DNA of 64,000 nucleotides from Methylotenera sp. (GTDB lineage Bacteria; Pseudomonadota; Gammaproteobacteria; Burkholderiales; Methylophilaceae). The stretch spans positions 31,466 through 95,465 of the forward strand of contig JAQTXW010000001.1 of the NCBI GenBank assembly GCA_028688575.1, in the 5' to 3' direction. The position numbers were made by a program, and so were the translations under genes. This document shows positions 53,090-63,229 of this stretch, piece after piece. Each line of letters begins with the position of its first letter. The first letter of the stretch is position 1. Under the pieces are notes generated by a model that saw nothing but the letters and a program-made list of their open reading frames with translations, searched no databases and was not told where the DNA came from.

Positions 53090-54022
53090 ATGGCAGGTGC
53101 CAGCCTTTTAACACTGATTGATGATATCGCAACCATATTGGATGACGTCGCCGTCATGACCAAAATTGCCGCAAAAAAAACAGCGGGCGTTTTAGGTGAC
53201 GACCTAGCGCTTAACGCACAGCAGGTCACTGGGGTCAATGCTGATCGAGAGTTGCCAGTAGTATGGGCGGTTGCCAAGGGCTCTATGGTCAATAAAATGA
53301 TTTTAGTGCCCTTGGCACTTGTCATTAGTGCATTACTCCCTTGGGCAATCACCCCCTTACTCATGCTTGGCGGCTTGTTTTTATGTTTTGAGGGTGTGGA
53401 AAAGCTGTTCCACAAATGGTTTCACTCGGCGAGTGAGCAGGCACACATTGCACCGCATAAAATCGGACAAGACGAGCGCAACGCATTGGAGATAAATGAA
53501 AAGGAAAAAATCAAAGGGGCGATTCGTACTGATTTTGTATTATCTGCCGAAATTATTGTCATCACGCTAGGCACCGTGGCGAGCGCCAGCTTTAGCCAGC
53601 AAATTGCCGTTTTAACGGGCATTGCCGTCATCATGACCGTTGGGGTGTATGGGTTAGTTGCAGGCATTGTCAAACTGGATGACGGTGGCATTTACCTGAC
53701 AAAAAGCAAAGGCAGCGACATCATTGCCAAACTTCAAAGGAAACTGGGCTTGATGATACTGGGGTTTGCGCCCTACATGATGAGGACCTTATCCATAGTG
53801 GGCACTGCCGCCATGTTTTTGGTGGGTGGTGCCATATTGGCACATGGTAGCCCATCTCTACATCAGCTGATTGAACATACGGGCAACAGTTTAAGTCACG
53901 GGTTATTGCAGACAATCACTCCTACCTTGCTCAATGGCGCATTAGGCATTGCGGCAGGCATCGCCACTTTAACGCTGGTGCTAGGCATAAAAAAATTACA
54001 CGCACAACTAAAAACAAAATGA
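53090..54022 (+). CDS. DUF808 (YedI-like) membrane protein
   Basis: MAGASLLTLIDDIATILDDVAVMTKIAAKKTAGVLGDDLALNAQQVTG. Confidence 0.93.
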   Translation: MAGASLLTLIDDIATILDDVAVMTKIAAKKTAGVLGDDLALNAQQVTGVNADRELPVVWAVAKGSMVNKMILVPLALVISALLPWAITPLLMLGGLFLCFEGVEKLFHKWFHSASEQAHIAPHKIGQDERNALEINEKEKIKGAIRTDFVLSAEIIVITLGTVASASFSQQIAVLTGIAVIMTVGVYGLVAGIVKLDDGGIYLTKSKGSDIIAKLQRKLGLMILGFAPYMMRTLSIVGTAAMFLVGGAILAHGSPSLHQLIEHTGNSLSHGLLQTITPTLLNGALGIAAGIATLTLVLGIKKLHAQLKTK

Positions 54023-54282
54023 ACTTGATAAACATTCCTGATCTAGTTGGCTATATTGCCGCTTTTTTAACAACGCTGGCGTTTGTTCCACAAGCGCATC
54101 ACTCGTGGAAGTCCCGTGACTTATCTGGCATATCGCTACCCATGTATAGCCTATTTAGTCTGGGCGTACTGGCATGGCTCATTTATGGATTAATGATACA
54201 AAGCTGGCCGATTATTATGGCAAACAGCATTACACTGGGGCTGGCCTGTGTGGTGTTGTTTTTAAAACTTAAACACAAATAA
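54019..54282 (+). CDS. SemiSWEET/PQ-loop family transporter
   Basis: 87 aa, 3 TM, GYIAAFLTTLAFVPQAHHSWKSRDLSGIS PQ-loop. Confidence 0.9.
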   Translation: MNLINIPDLVGYIAAFLTTLAFVPQAHHSWKSRDLSGISLPMYSLFSLGVLAWLIYGLMIQSWPIIMANSITLGLACVVLFLKLKHK

Positions 54283-54294
54283 TTGAGTATGCAG

Positions 54295-54951
54295 TTATTG
54301 CGATTTTAAAAAGCCAAGTTCAATTAACCCTTTTCGCAAAGCCTCCTCTACCTTTTTATACCCTTGTGCATTAGGGTGTATTGCATCTGATTTCAAACTG
54401 TTTTTTGCCAAGACATCAGAGAATATGTCTTCAATCAGTGGCGTGCCTGTTTCTTTAGCTAAAGCGGCATAAAGCTCATGATCGGACAAATTGCCAAAAG
54501 CCGCCCCTATTGGGCTAAATTTAGGAATCGCCAATAGCACGGCTTGAATGTGGTGTGTTTTTGCCTGTTGCAAAATCGCCTTTAAGTTATTTTTAGTTTC
54601 CGCCTCAGATATCTGTCTTAAAAAATCATTACCGCCAAGCTCCACTATTAACAGATCAATTTTGCTTTCATCAGCATGATAGGTTTCCAGCAAGTCTGGT
54701 AAACGCTGCAAGCCATCCGCAGATGTGTTGCCTGGCACACCTGCATTCACCAATTGCCATTGCGTATTGGCAGCAAGCAAGCTGACATAATCTTCACCTT
54801 TTGCAGCGCCTGTGCCATAGCTCAGACTATCACCTAACACCAGTACGTTAGCCCCGCTGTGGAGCGCGGAAAACTCGGACTTTGCGCCACACGCCACTAA
54901 CAGGACAGCCGCACAGAGCAGCCCCAAATGAATCAAGCGTTTGATTAACAT
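54295..54951 (-). CDS. SGNH/GDSL arylesterase-type lipoprotein (TesA-like)
   Basis: LLVAC lipobox, LVLGDSLSYGTGA, GGNDFLR, DAIHPNAQGY. Confidence 0.92.
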   Translation of the reverse strand: MLIKRLIHLGLLCAAVLLVACGAKSEFSALHSGANVLVLGDSLSYGTGAAKGEDYVSLLAANTQWQLVNAGVPGNTSADGLQRLPDLLETYHADESKIDLLIVELGGNDFLRQISEAETKNNLKAILQQAKTHHIQAVLLAIPKFSPIGAAFGNLSDHELYAALAKETGTPLIEDIFSDVLAKNSLKSDAIHPNAQGYKKVEEALRKGLIELGFLKSQ

Positions 54952-54956
54952 TGAGT

Positions 54957-56774
54957 TTATCGCCTTAATTTATAAACCAGCACATGATCACCTGCAGGAA
55001 AGCCAAAAATAGCATTACCCCCTGCAACCACAGCAATATACTGCTCGCCATCCACTTCGTAACTGATCGGTGGTGCATTTACCCCTGCTTCTGCACTCGC
55101 TTGCCACAGCTGCTCACCTGTTTTGCTATGATAGGCATTAAATTTACCCTCACCCTCACCCATGAATACCAAATCGCCCCGCGTAGCAAGCACCCCGCCC
55201 ATGAGCGGCTGCGTTGTTTTGGCCTGCCAGCTTATTTTACCTGTCGTTAAATCAATCGCTGACAACACGCCCCAGCGCGGATCTTGAGTCGGTTCAGAAG
55301 ATGCGTAGCGGATAGGCGCTAAGCCATCTTTTGCCGGTTCTTCTACCAGTGTATATTTAATCGGCGCATGAATGCCTGCCACGTAAGCTGTCTGCTGCAC
55401 TTCATCTAAAGCGCTCGGGCTCCAGTTAGAACCTCCCAAAATCCCAGGATACAACACCGTACCTTCTTTGGTGGCTTTAGCAAAAAGATTCTTTTGTGGC
55501 ACAAACGCTTCAGACTTCATCAGCAGTGCACCTGTCGCCCTGTCATTCACATAATACCAGCCTGTTTTACCCGCCTGCCCGACTGCGGGAATTTTTTTAC
55601 CCTCCTGCACATAGTCAAACAACACTGGCGGACTTGCTAAATCATAACCCCACACATCATGCGGCACCTGCTGGTAATGCCATTTAATCTTGCCTGACTC
55701 TGTATCCAGCGCAACCAGTGAAACGGTATACAGGTTATCTCCAGGCCTGGAGATATCATTCATCTGTGGGGATGGGTTTCCAGTACCAAAAAATAAAGTA
55801 TTTGTTTGTATATCAATGGCTGGTGTGCTCCATGCTGACCCGCCACCATAACGCCAGGCATCCTGATTGTTTTTAAGATTTGCCTTTTCAGACGCGATAT
55901 CACGATTAAGCGAAACGCCATCTGAGGTGGTTTCAGCAAATACGCCCTCCCAGCCTTGGGCTGGAATCGTATCAAATTGCCAGACACGCTGACCATTATT
56001 CACATCGAATGCTGCCAAAAAGCCTGGTCGGCCATAACGACCATCCACCCCAATCACCGCGCCTAAAGGTGCATCCAATCTGGGCGTGTCCACATGCAGT
56101 CCATAACCTACGCCTGTAACGCCCACAATCACCTTGCCACGATAAACAACAGGCGCCATGTTGATGCCAATACCAGTCCCGCCATAGGATTCTTTTTTAC
56201 TTTTGGCATCATGCCGGCTTAATGAACTGGTATCTTCAGTCAGTGCTGTGTCATCTGCAACATCAGTATCCCAAAGTTTTGCGCCTGTTTTAGCATCCAA
56301 TGCAATCAGTCTGGCATCTACTGTACCAAAAAAGACTTTACCTTCACTCACTGCAACCCCTCTGTTTGCCGGGCCGCAGCACATCTTCCAACCTGCCTTG
56401 CGCGTATGCTGGTAGCGCCACAATTCACTGCCCGTTTTTGCATCAAGTGCCACAACGTGGTTGTAAGGTAAAGACACATACATCACGCCTGCCTTGACTA
56501 TAGGCGTAGCCTGAAACGTAGCAGATACGCCACTTTTAAAGTGCCAGGCCATTGTAAGATTTTTAACATTTTTCGCATTGATTTGTGTCAGTGGTGACAT
56601 GCGCTGGTTAGTGTAGTCGCGTCCATAACTTGACCAGTCGCCATTGGCAATTTCCTGCGGATTTGCGGGCAATCCTGAACATGCAGTAATCGTAAGACAC
56701 GTCAATATCAACAACCCTGTCTTTAAAAATCTTGCATTGACCCATCTGGGCATTATTTGCTGCTTACTCATCAT
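54957..56774 (-). CDS. PQQ-dehydrogenase-like beta-propeller lipoprotein
   Basis: LTITAC lipobox; MCCGPANRGVA vicinal Cys; FFGTGNPSPQ; QAGKTGWYYVNDR; repeated W-docking-like motifs. Confidence 0.88.
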   Translation of the reverse strand: MMSKQQIMPRWVNARFLKTGLLILTCLTITACSGLPANPQEIANGDWSSYGRDYTNQRMSPLTQINAKNVKNLTMAWHFKSGVSATFQATPIVKAGVMYVSLPYNHVVALDAKTGSELWRYQHTRKAGWKMCCGPANRGVAVSEGKVFFGTVDARLIALDAKTGAKLWDTDVADDTALTEDTSSLSRHDAKSKKESYGGTGIGINMAPVVYRGKVIVGVTGVGYGLHVDTPRLDAPLGAVIGVDGRYGRPGFLAAFDVNNGQRVWQFDTIPAQGWEGVFAETTSDGVSLNRDIASEKANLKNNQDAWRYGGGSAWSTPAIDIQTNTLFFGTGNPSPQMNDISRPGDNLYTVSLVALDTESGKIKWHYQQVPHDVWGYDLASPPVLFDYVQEGKKIPAVGQAGKTGWYYVNDRATGALLMKSEAFVPQKNLFAKATKEGTVLYPGILGGSNWSPSALDEVQQTAYVAGIHAPIKYTLVEEPAKDGLAPIRYASSEPTQDPRWGVLSAIDLTTGKISWQAKTTQPLMGGVLATRGDLVFMGEGEGKFNAYHSKTGEQLWQASAEAGVNAPPISYEVDGEQYIAVVAGGNAIFGFPAGDHVLVYKLRR

Positions 56775-57107
56775 GCTTTCCTTTTTTACACATGGTTAGC
56801 GCTTCACCTATTCACTCACAGAACTATACAGATTTGTATACCACATGCCAATATATACATTTTTTAAAGTTAACTCACCATGAAATTCATGATTTTTTCA
56901 CAGCATAACGCTTAAGGACTTGCTGCGAACATCAGGCCACATTCATCTAAATCTAACGTTTGCAGGATATAAATAAGGACTAGTGGCGATTTTAATACCA
57001 GACTTACAGATTTAGGGCGATTTCAGATGTCTAAATTTGTTTTTTCAACAACCAATCCTAACAGGCTATACTAGTGTCGACAAGATAGCACACGATGGAG
57101 TAACCTC

Positions 57108-57701
57108 ATGAACAACCGTATTCAGCAACTATTAGCGCAAATCACTGCACTTGAAGATGACTTGCGTAACGCACTTAACGAGCAGCAATCAAGCATTTAT
57201 TTTCAAATCAAAGGAAAGCGCGTTGAATTTGAAAAATCCATCAAAGAAACACACCGCAAGTTAAAAACCAATTTTTTTCGCTGGCTTATCACCAGCCGAC
57301 CGCAAAATCTGATTACTGGGCCCATTATCTACGCCATGATTATCCCTTTAGTCGTGACCGATGTATTTATCACCTTTTACCAACTGACCTGTTTTCCGAT
57401 TTATGGAATTAAAAAAGTACGCAGAGCGGACTACATTATCTTTGACAGACAGCAGCTTCACTATCTGAATTTTATTGAAAAATTTCATTGCACTTATTGC
57501 GCCTATGGTACAGGCATGATTGCCTACATCAGCGAAATTGTGGGTAGAACTGAACAATATTTTTGCCCCATCAAGCACGCCAGAAAGATTTTAAGCACAC
57601 ATAGCCGATATCAGCATTTTTTAGAGTTTGGTGATGCAGAAGACTATGAAGCTACACTTGAGCAATATAGAAAAGCTTTAAATAAAGAAGCAGAGTCATA
57701 A
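57108..57701 (+). CDS. uncharacterised membrane protein with CxxC motif
   Basis: Hydrophobic segment LITGPIIYAMIIPLVVTDVFITFYQLTCF; FHCTYCAYG...EQYFCPIKH. Confidence 0.75.
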   Translation: MNNRIQQLLAQITALEDDLRNALNEQQSSIYFQIKGKRVEFEKSIKETHRKLKTNFFRWLITSRPQNLITGPIIYAMIIPLVVTDVFITFYQLTCFPIYGIKKVRRADYIIFDRQQLHYLNFIEKFHCTYCAYGTGMIAYISEIVGRTEQYFCPIKHARKILSTHSRYQHFLEFGDAEDYEATLEQYRKALNKEAES

Positions 57702-57771
57702 AGTGACGCATGTGTGCTTGGGCGCGTGTATCATTTGGTACAAATTTCCAGAGAGGATTTTTTATTGAATT

Positions 57772-58734
57772 TTATGATGTGCCTTTATAGCGCGAGCCGA
57801 AAAACTCCATCATTAAAAAGTCCTCCAAACCCGCATTATCTTCAAGTCGTGCTGACTGAGTAACCGAGCGCCCCAAGCGGTGCGATTCCCACTGGAAGTC
57901 CCCATCATAATGACTGCGAATTAAAGCAATCATGCGTCTGATCATCACCAGCCTGACATCTTCGCCAATTTGCGCCTGCACCTCAAAATACTGCAAGTTG
58001 GCACTACTAAAATCATTAGTCCAACCCCGAAACGAAAAGGTCGCGCTACGCATATTTAAGCTGGTAATTTCAAATATACCATTCGTGCCTACTTTCAAGT
58101 TACGCTTAATGCGCTCATCACGTATTTGCTCATCACTGAGGGCACGCTCACGCGCCATCGCCTCTGCATTCTGCCGTGCAGCTTCTGTCGTCCCACCCTG
58201 TTTTTGAGCGCGCATCGCCAGCATATACGACTGCATATCAGGATAGTCTTCAGGCCGAATCTCTTTTTCAGGCGTTTTTACCAGAGGCGGTTTCGCCTCG
58301 TTCGGTTTGACTAATGTTTCTGGCACACTGAAAGCTGGTTTTTCGCTGGTAATAACTTTTGGCGTCGGAGTCTTTGCCATCACCTTAGGTGGAGGATTTT
58401 TAGGTTTTTCCAACTTAGGCACTGGTTTTGGCGGTGGTTCAGCAGGTTTTTGCATCAACTCTTCCTGCAGTTTGCCAAGTGGGATACTCGGCAGCAAACT
58501 TACCTGCATGGCGGTTGAAGGCTTTACACGAGGTTCTTCAAGTTTGATACTGGGCGCAAATAATAATATCAATGCATGCAGCAGCAATGAGATTAAAACG
58601 GCAATGAGCGTACTGCGGCTTATATGAATGCGGATAAAAAAGTCATCCCTTACAGGCATTGCCGCCGCACCTGACAAAAAATCATCAAAACTGGGTGCTA
58701 ATACAAGCGGTGCTTTTGTGCGGCTTTGTGACAT
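57772..58734 (-). CDS. TonB-like single-TM protein with Pro/Lys-rich linker and uncharacterised C-terminal domain
   Basis: N-terminal TM STLIAVLISLLLHALILLF followed by PPPKPVPKLEKPKNPPPK linker; starts 2 nt after hrpA stop. Confidence 0.75.
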   Translation of the reverse strand: MSQSRTKAPLVLAPSFDDFLSGAAAMPVRDDFFIRIHISRSTLIAVLISLLLHALILLFAPSIKLEEPRVKPSTAMQVSLLPSIPLGKLQEELMQKPAEPPPKPVPKLEKPKNPPPKVMAKTPTPKVITSEKPAFSVPETLVKPNEAKPPLVKTPEKEIRPEDYPDMQSYMLAMRAQKQGGTTEAARQNAEAMARERALSDEQIRDERIKRNLKVGTNGIFEITSLNMRSATFSFRGWTNDFSSANLQYFEVQAQIGEDVRLVMIRRMIALIRSHYDGDFQWESHRLGRSVTQSARLEDNAGLEDFLMMEFFGSRYKGTS

Positions 58735-58736
58735 GG

Positions 58737-61700
58737 CTATAGCTGCATATCCGCCCAGGCTTTTTCCAGTCGTTTGATTGATATTGGAAATGGCGTTTTA
58801 AGCTCTTGTGCAAAAAGTGAAACTCTCAACTCTTCAATAAGCCACCTGAAATCCTGTAATGCAGGGGGAATATCTAAATGTGCGGCATTCAAGGCATTGA
58901 CTCTATCCTGCCATTTCTGCCAAATTCCTCCCACGCTAGCTGCGTTCTTGCCGTCACGGTCGGGGTTGGCTGGCTGTTTTTCCATTCGTAAACGTAACGC
59001 CTTTAAATAACGTGGAACGTGCTGCAAGCGCTCCCACGGCGTCTGGCTTAGACATCCCTTATAAACCAACAAGCCGACTTGCTGATCTAAATCACGTTTT
59101 AGCCTATTGACCGTGGCTGGCAACTGCGCCTGCTTTTGCACCAGCAATTGATATTCATTGGCAACCGCCTGCACCTGACGAGCAACGGCGTCTTTTACCG
59201 CAGGCAAGCGTGTTCTGGCGCGTTGCTTTAACTTCATAAAATCTTCATTCGAACGTGGCAGGTCATCTTCGCCGATAAATGCACGGTCGGCAATCGCGAG
59301 CACCATATCCTCACGTAACTCATCTGCTGACATTACGTTGCGCAATGTCAGCGCGTACTGATTAAAGTTGGGCAGGCTTTTTTCAAGCTGCTTCATTTGT
59401 TCTTTCAATTCAAAACGCATTAAGCGACAGACACCTTTACGGTGGCTTCGTTCCGCTTCACGCTCAGTATCAAATAGCTTGACCGAGATACTGTCATCAG
59501 CATCTTCCAGTGCAGGGTAACCCGTCACTTTTAATCCATCGCGCTCAAAACTCAGCGTTTGCGGCAAATCTCCAAAATCCCATTGTTTAAGCCCAGTTTT
59601 TTCAATATCAGGTGAAGCATTCCTGAAAGTAAGCTGTGCGGCTGAACCCAGTTGTTTTTTTAGCAAGTGCCAGTCACGCCCCATTGCCAGCTCACGCCCT
59701 GCATCATCAATGACACTGAAATTCATTAAATGGTGTGCTGGTATATCGGCCAGATCCCAGTCTTCCTTGCTAATTTTCAACGTGGTTTGATGCTGAATGT
59801 AAGCGGCTAAGGTTTCCAGTAAAGGTCTAGAGGAGTCATTATCAATATTTTCAAGAAATCCTGTCACAAACTCTGGCACAGGGACGCATACACGGCGGAA
59901 TGCCTTAGGTAGCGCTTTAATCAGGTAGGTCAGTTTCTCACGTAGCATGCCTGGTACCAACCACTCGGTTTGCACAGGGTTGAGCTGATTCAGCAAAGCA
60001 AGCGGCACGGTTGCGGTCACCCCATCTAATACATGTCCAGGTTCGAAACGATACTTCAGGCTAGTTTCCACGCCATCCAACATAATTTTTTCAGGGAACT
60101 GCACCGCAGTAATCGCATCAGCTCCGTGGCGCATCAAATCATCGCGCGTTAAATATAATAGCTTGGGATTCAGTTTTTCTGCATCCGCGCGCCATTTCTC
60201 AAAACTTGCGGCATTATAAATATCCGTAGGGACCTTAGCATCGTAGAATGCAAATAACTGATGCTCATCCACCAGCACATCCTGACGGCGCGCCTTATGC
60301 TCCAACTCTTCAACTTCTGCGATCAGGTGTTCATTAGACTTAAAAAAAGCCGCTTTTGTATCAAACTCACCATTTGCCAGCGCTTCACGTATGAATATCT
60401 CACGCGATTCCACAGGATTAATTGGGCCATAATGCACTCGACGCTTAGGAATAATCGTCACACCATACAGACTCACGCGCTCCCACGCGTTGACCATGCC
60501 CATTTTCCTATCCCAGCGCGGGTCTGAATAATGGCTATCGGTGAGGCCGCGCGCTAAAGGCTCAATCCAATCTGGCTCTATCTTTGCAACGCCACGCGCG
60601 TATAATTTGGCCGTATCCACCAACTCAGCCGCCATCACCCATTTTGGCCGTGTTTTTTTAAGCGTGGAACCAGGCGCAATATAAAAACGAATACCGCGAG
60701 CACCTGCGTAAGACTCACTCTCACCATCTTTAAAGCCGATATTGCCTAGCAGACCCGCTAGTAAGGCTTTATGAATCTGCTCGTAACTGGCTTCCTTCTC
60801 ATTGGGCTTAAATTCCATTTCCGACACGATTTCCAGCAACTGCCCATGTAACTCTCGCCATTCTTTCAGGCGTAAAAATGACAGGAAGTTGGCATGACAT
60901 TGGTTCAGCAGGTCTTTGTTAGATTTTTTATGCTTAAGTGCATGTTCAAACCAGTCCCACAGCTTGAGATAGCTCATGAAATCAGAGCCCTCACCTGCAA
61001 ATTTTGCATGTGCATTATCCGCCGCCTCGCGTTTATCCATAGGGCGCTCACGTGGGTCTTGTATGCTCAACACACTCGCGATAATGAGAATTTCATTTAA
61101 ACAGGCCTCACGTCTGGCCGCCAGAATCATGCGTCCCACGCGTGGGTCCAACGGCAGTTTAGCTAATTGCAATCCTGTTTCTGTAATTTGGCGCTTGCTA
61201 TCTACTGCACCCAACTCTTGCAAAAGCAGATAACCATCAGCAATCAAGCGCGAAGATGGCGCCTCGATAAACGGAAACTCAGCCACATCTCCCAAACGTA
61301 GCGCCGCCATGCGCAATATCACACTGGCCAGTGAACTGCGTAAAATCTCAGGCTCGGTAAACTCTGGCCTGCCGTTAAAATCTTCTTCTGAATAAAGCCG
61401 CACGCAAGTGCCATGAGAAACCCGCCCGCAGCGCCCTGCACGCTGCTTGGCCGCTGCCTGGCTGATTTTTTCAATTTGCAACTGCTCCACCTTGGCGCGC
61501 GGACTGTAACGATTTACCCGTGCCAGACCTGCATCAATCACATATTTAATGCCTGGCACCGTGAGCGAAGTCTCAGCCACGTTGGTTGCCAGCACAATGC
61601 GACGGCTACTATGGCTTTTAAAAATCTTTTGCTGGTCTTCAATCGAAAGCCGCGCAAACAAGGGCAACACTTCAATATGCTTTAGCTTAGCGGAACGCCC

Positions 61701-62804
61701 CTGATATTTACGCAAATGGTCGGCCACATCGCGAATTTCGCGCTCACCGGGCAGAAACACCAGAATATCGCCGTCACCAAGCCTGAGTAAATCATCGGCT
61801 GCGTCCAAAATCGCTTCTTCAATAGCCTCCTCTTCGTCATCCTCTTCCAGCCAACGTGCCTCACTCTTGGCTTTGCGTGCGATACCCAAAATATTTCTGG
61901 ATGAGATGTTTTCGGAGCCAATCTCTGTATCGTCCTCCAAATCAAACTGTATACACTCAGGGGCTGCTATTTCTTTCGAACGAAAACCAGCTTTACCTAA
62001 AGGTCGGTAGCGAATTTCAACGGGATATGTACGACCCGACACTTCAATCACAGGTGCCCCATTAAAATGCTGCGAAAACCTGTCCGCATCAATCGTCGCC
62101 GAGGTGACAATGATTTTCAAATCAGGACGTTTCGGCAATAACTGTTTTAAGTAACCCAGCAAGAAATCAATATTCAAGCTGCGCTCATGCGCCTCATCAA
62201 TAATGATGGTGTCATACGCATTCAGGAACTTATCCCCTTGCGTTTCAGCCAGCAAAATGCCATCGGTCATCAGTTTAATGTAACTGGCTTCGGACAGCCT
62301 ATCGTTAAACCGCACCTTATACCCCACGACCTCACCCAACGGTGAATGAAGCTCCTGCGCAATGCGTGATGCCACTGAGCGCGCTGCAATACGGCGCGGT
62401 TGCGTGTGACCAATCAACCCAGACACACCTCGCCCTAATTCCAAACAAATTTTTGGTAACTGCGTTGTTTTTCCAGAGCCAGTTTCACCGCACACAATCA
62501 CCACTTGATGCTGATTGATTGCCGCTGAGATTTCATTCTTTTTGCTACTGACTGGCAATTCTTGCGAGTACTCAGGTTGCGGTAAATTCGCCAAACGTGC
62601 CTGATATTTAAGTTGAGATCTGTGTATCCTCTGCGAAATATCCTGTAGCGATTTTTCAACTGATTTGTTTTGCTGAGCGAGTGTTTTGGCTTGATTAAGC
62701 CTGTTTTTAAGCGGGTAACGGTCAGCCAGCATGCAGGTAGGCAATTGCTGCCATAAGGCATGAATTAACTGAGCTGGCGTATTGGTTTGCGAATGGCTGG
62801 ACAT
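58737..62804 (-). CDS. hrpA: ATP-dependent RNA helicase HrpA
   Basis: GETGSGKTTQLPKICLELG, DEAH box, HrpA-specific C-terminal DUF3418-like region. Confidence 0.97.
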   Translation of the reverse strand: MSSHSQTNTPAQLIHALWQQLPTCMLADRYPLKNRLNQAKTLAQQNKSVEKSLQDISQRIHRSQLKYQARLANLPQPEYSQELPVSSKKNEISAAINQHQVVIVCGETGSGKTTQLPKICLELGRGVSGLIGHTQPRRIAARSVASRIAQELHSPLGEVVGYKVRFNDRLSEASYIKLMTDGILLAETQGDKFLNAYDTIIIDEAHERSLNIDFLLGYLKQLLPKRPDLKIIVTSATIDADRFSQHFNGAPVIEVSGRTYPVEIRYRPLGKAGFRSKEIAAPECIQFDLEDDTEIGSENISSRNILGIARKAKSEARWLEEDDEEEAIEEAILDAADDLLRLGDGDILVFLPGEREIRDVADHLRKYQGRSAKLKHIEVLPLFARLSIEDQQKIFKSHSSRRIVLATNVAETSLTVPGIKYVIDAGLARVNRYSPRAKVEQLQIEKISQAAAKQRAGRCGRVSHGTCVRLYSEEDFNGRPEFTEPEILRSSLASVILRMAALRLGDVAEFPFIEAPSSRLIADGYLLLQELGAVDSKRQITETGLQLAKLPLDPRVGRMILAARREACLNEILIIASVLSIQDPRERPMDKREAADNAHAKFAGEGSDFMSYLKLWDWFEHALKHKKSNKDLLNQCHANFLSFLRLKEWRELHGQLLEIVSEMEFKPNEKEASYEQIHKALLAGLLGNIGFKDGESESYAGARGIRFYIAPGSTLKKTRPKWVMAAELVDTAKLYARGVAKIEPDWIEPLARGLTDSHYSDPRWDRKMGMVNAWERVSLYGVTIIPKRRVHYGPINPVESREIFIREALANGEFDTKAAFFKSNEHLIAEVEELEHKARRQDVLVDEHQLFAFYDAKVPTDIYNAASFEKWRADAEKLNPKLLYLTRDDLMRHGADAITAVQFPEKIMLDGVETSLKYRFEPGHVLDGVTATVPLALLNQLNPVQTEWLVPGMLREKLTYLIKALPKAFRRVCVPVPEFVTGFLENIDNDSSRPLLETLAAYIQHQTTLKISKEDWDLADIPAHHLMNFSVIDDAGRELAMGRDWHLLKKQLGSAAQLTFRNASPDIEKTGLKQWDFGDLPQTLSFERDGLKVTGYPALEDADDSISVKLFDTEREAERSHRKGVCRLMRFELKEQMKQLEKSLPNFNQYALTLRNVMSADELREDMVLAIADRAFIGEDDLPRSNEDFMKLKQRARTRLPAVKDAVARQVQAVANEYQLLVQKQAQLPATVNRLKRDLDQQVGLLVYKGCLSQTPWERLQHVPRYLKALRLRMEKQPANPDRDGKNAASVGGIWQKWQDRVNALNAAHLDIPPALQDFRWLIEELRVSLFAQELKTPFPISIKRLEKAWADMQL

Positions 62805-62879
62805 ATCGCCAGCATTTTATCATGCCAGCACGTATTCATTCATATTGAAAAGCTGCAAAACAAGGACTGCCAGCTAACT

Positions 62880-62955
62880 TGGTAGGGGATGCGAGGCTCG
62901 AACTCGCGACAAACGGATTAAGAGTCCGCTGCTCTACCAACTGAGCTAATCCCCC
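62880..62955 (-). tRNA. tRNA-Lys(CTT)
   Basis: 76-nt cloverleaf GGGGGATTAGCTCAGTTGGTAGAGCAGCGGACTCTTAATCCGTTTGTCGCGAGTTCGAGCCTCGCATCCCCTACCA; anticodon CTT, encoded CCA. Confidence 0.95.
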
Positions 62956-63180
62956 ATAGTGGGCGTAATTATGTTGTTATTACTTGAACCTGTCAACTTT
63001 GCAGGCAGTAGCAAATAGTATGAAAAATGAGACATCGGCAGAAGTGATGCGTGTTGCATAAAAAGATTTGACAGTCATGCTTGCATGAGAATGAGGCAAT
63101 TCCTTAAAGGAAACACGGAATAACTGACTACGGTATTCTGTGTTCACAGACACACAGGTCACATAGTTAATATTTCATCA

Positions 63181-63224
63181 CTGAACCATCATTGAACCAT
63201 CGTTGATTCATGATTGAATCATTG
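63181..63224. repeat. four degenerate 11-bp tandem units (ctgaaccatca/ttgaaccatcg/ttgattcatga/ttgaatcattg)
   Basis: Read directly from sequence. Confidence 0.7.
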
Positions 63225-63229
63225 CCGCT

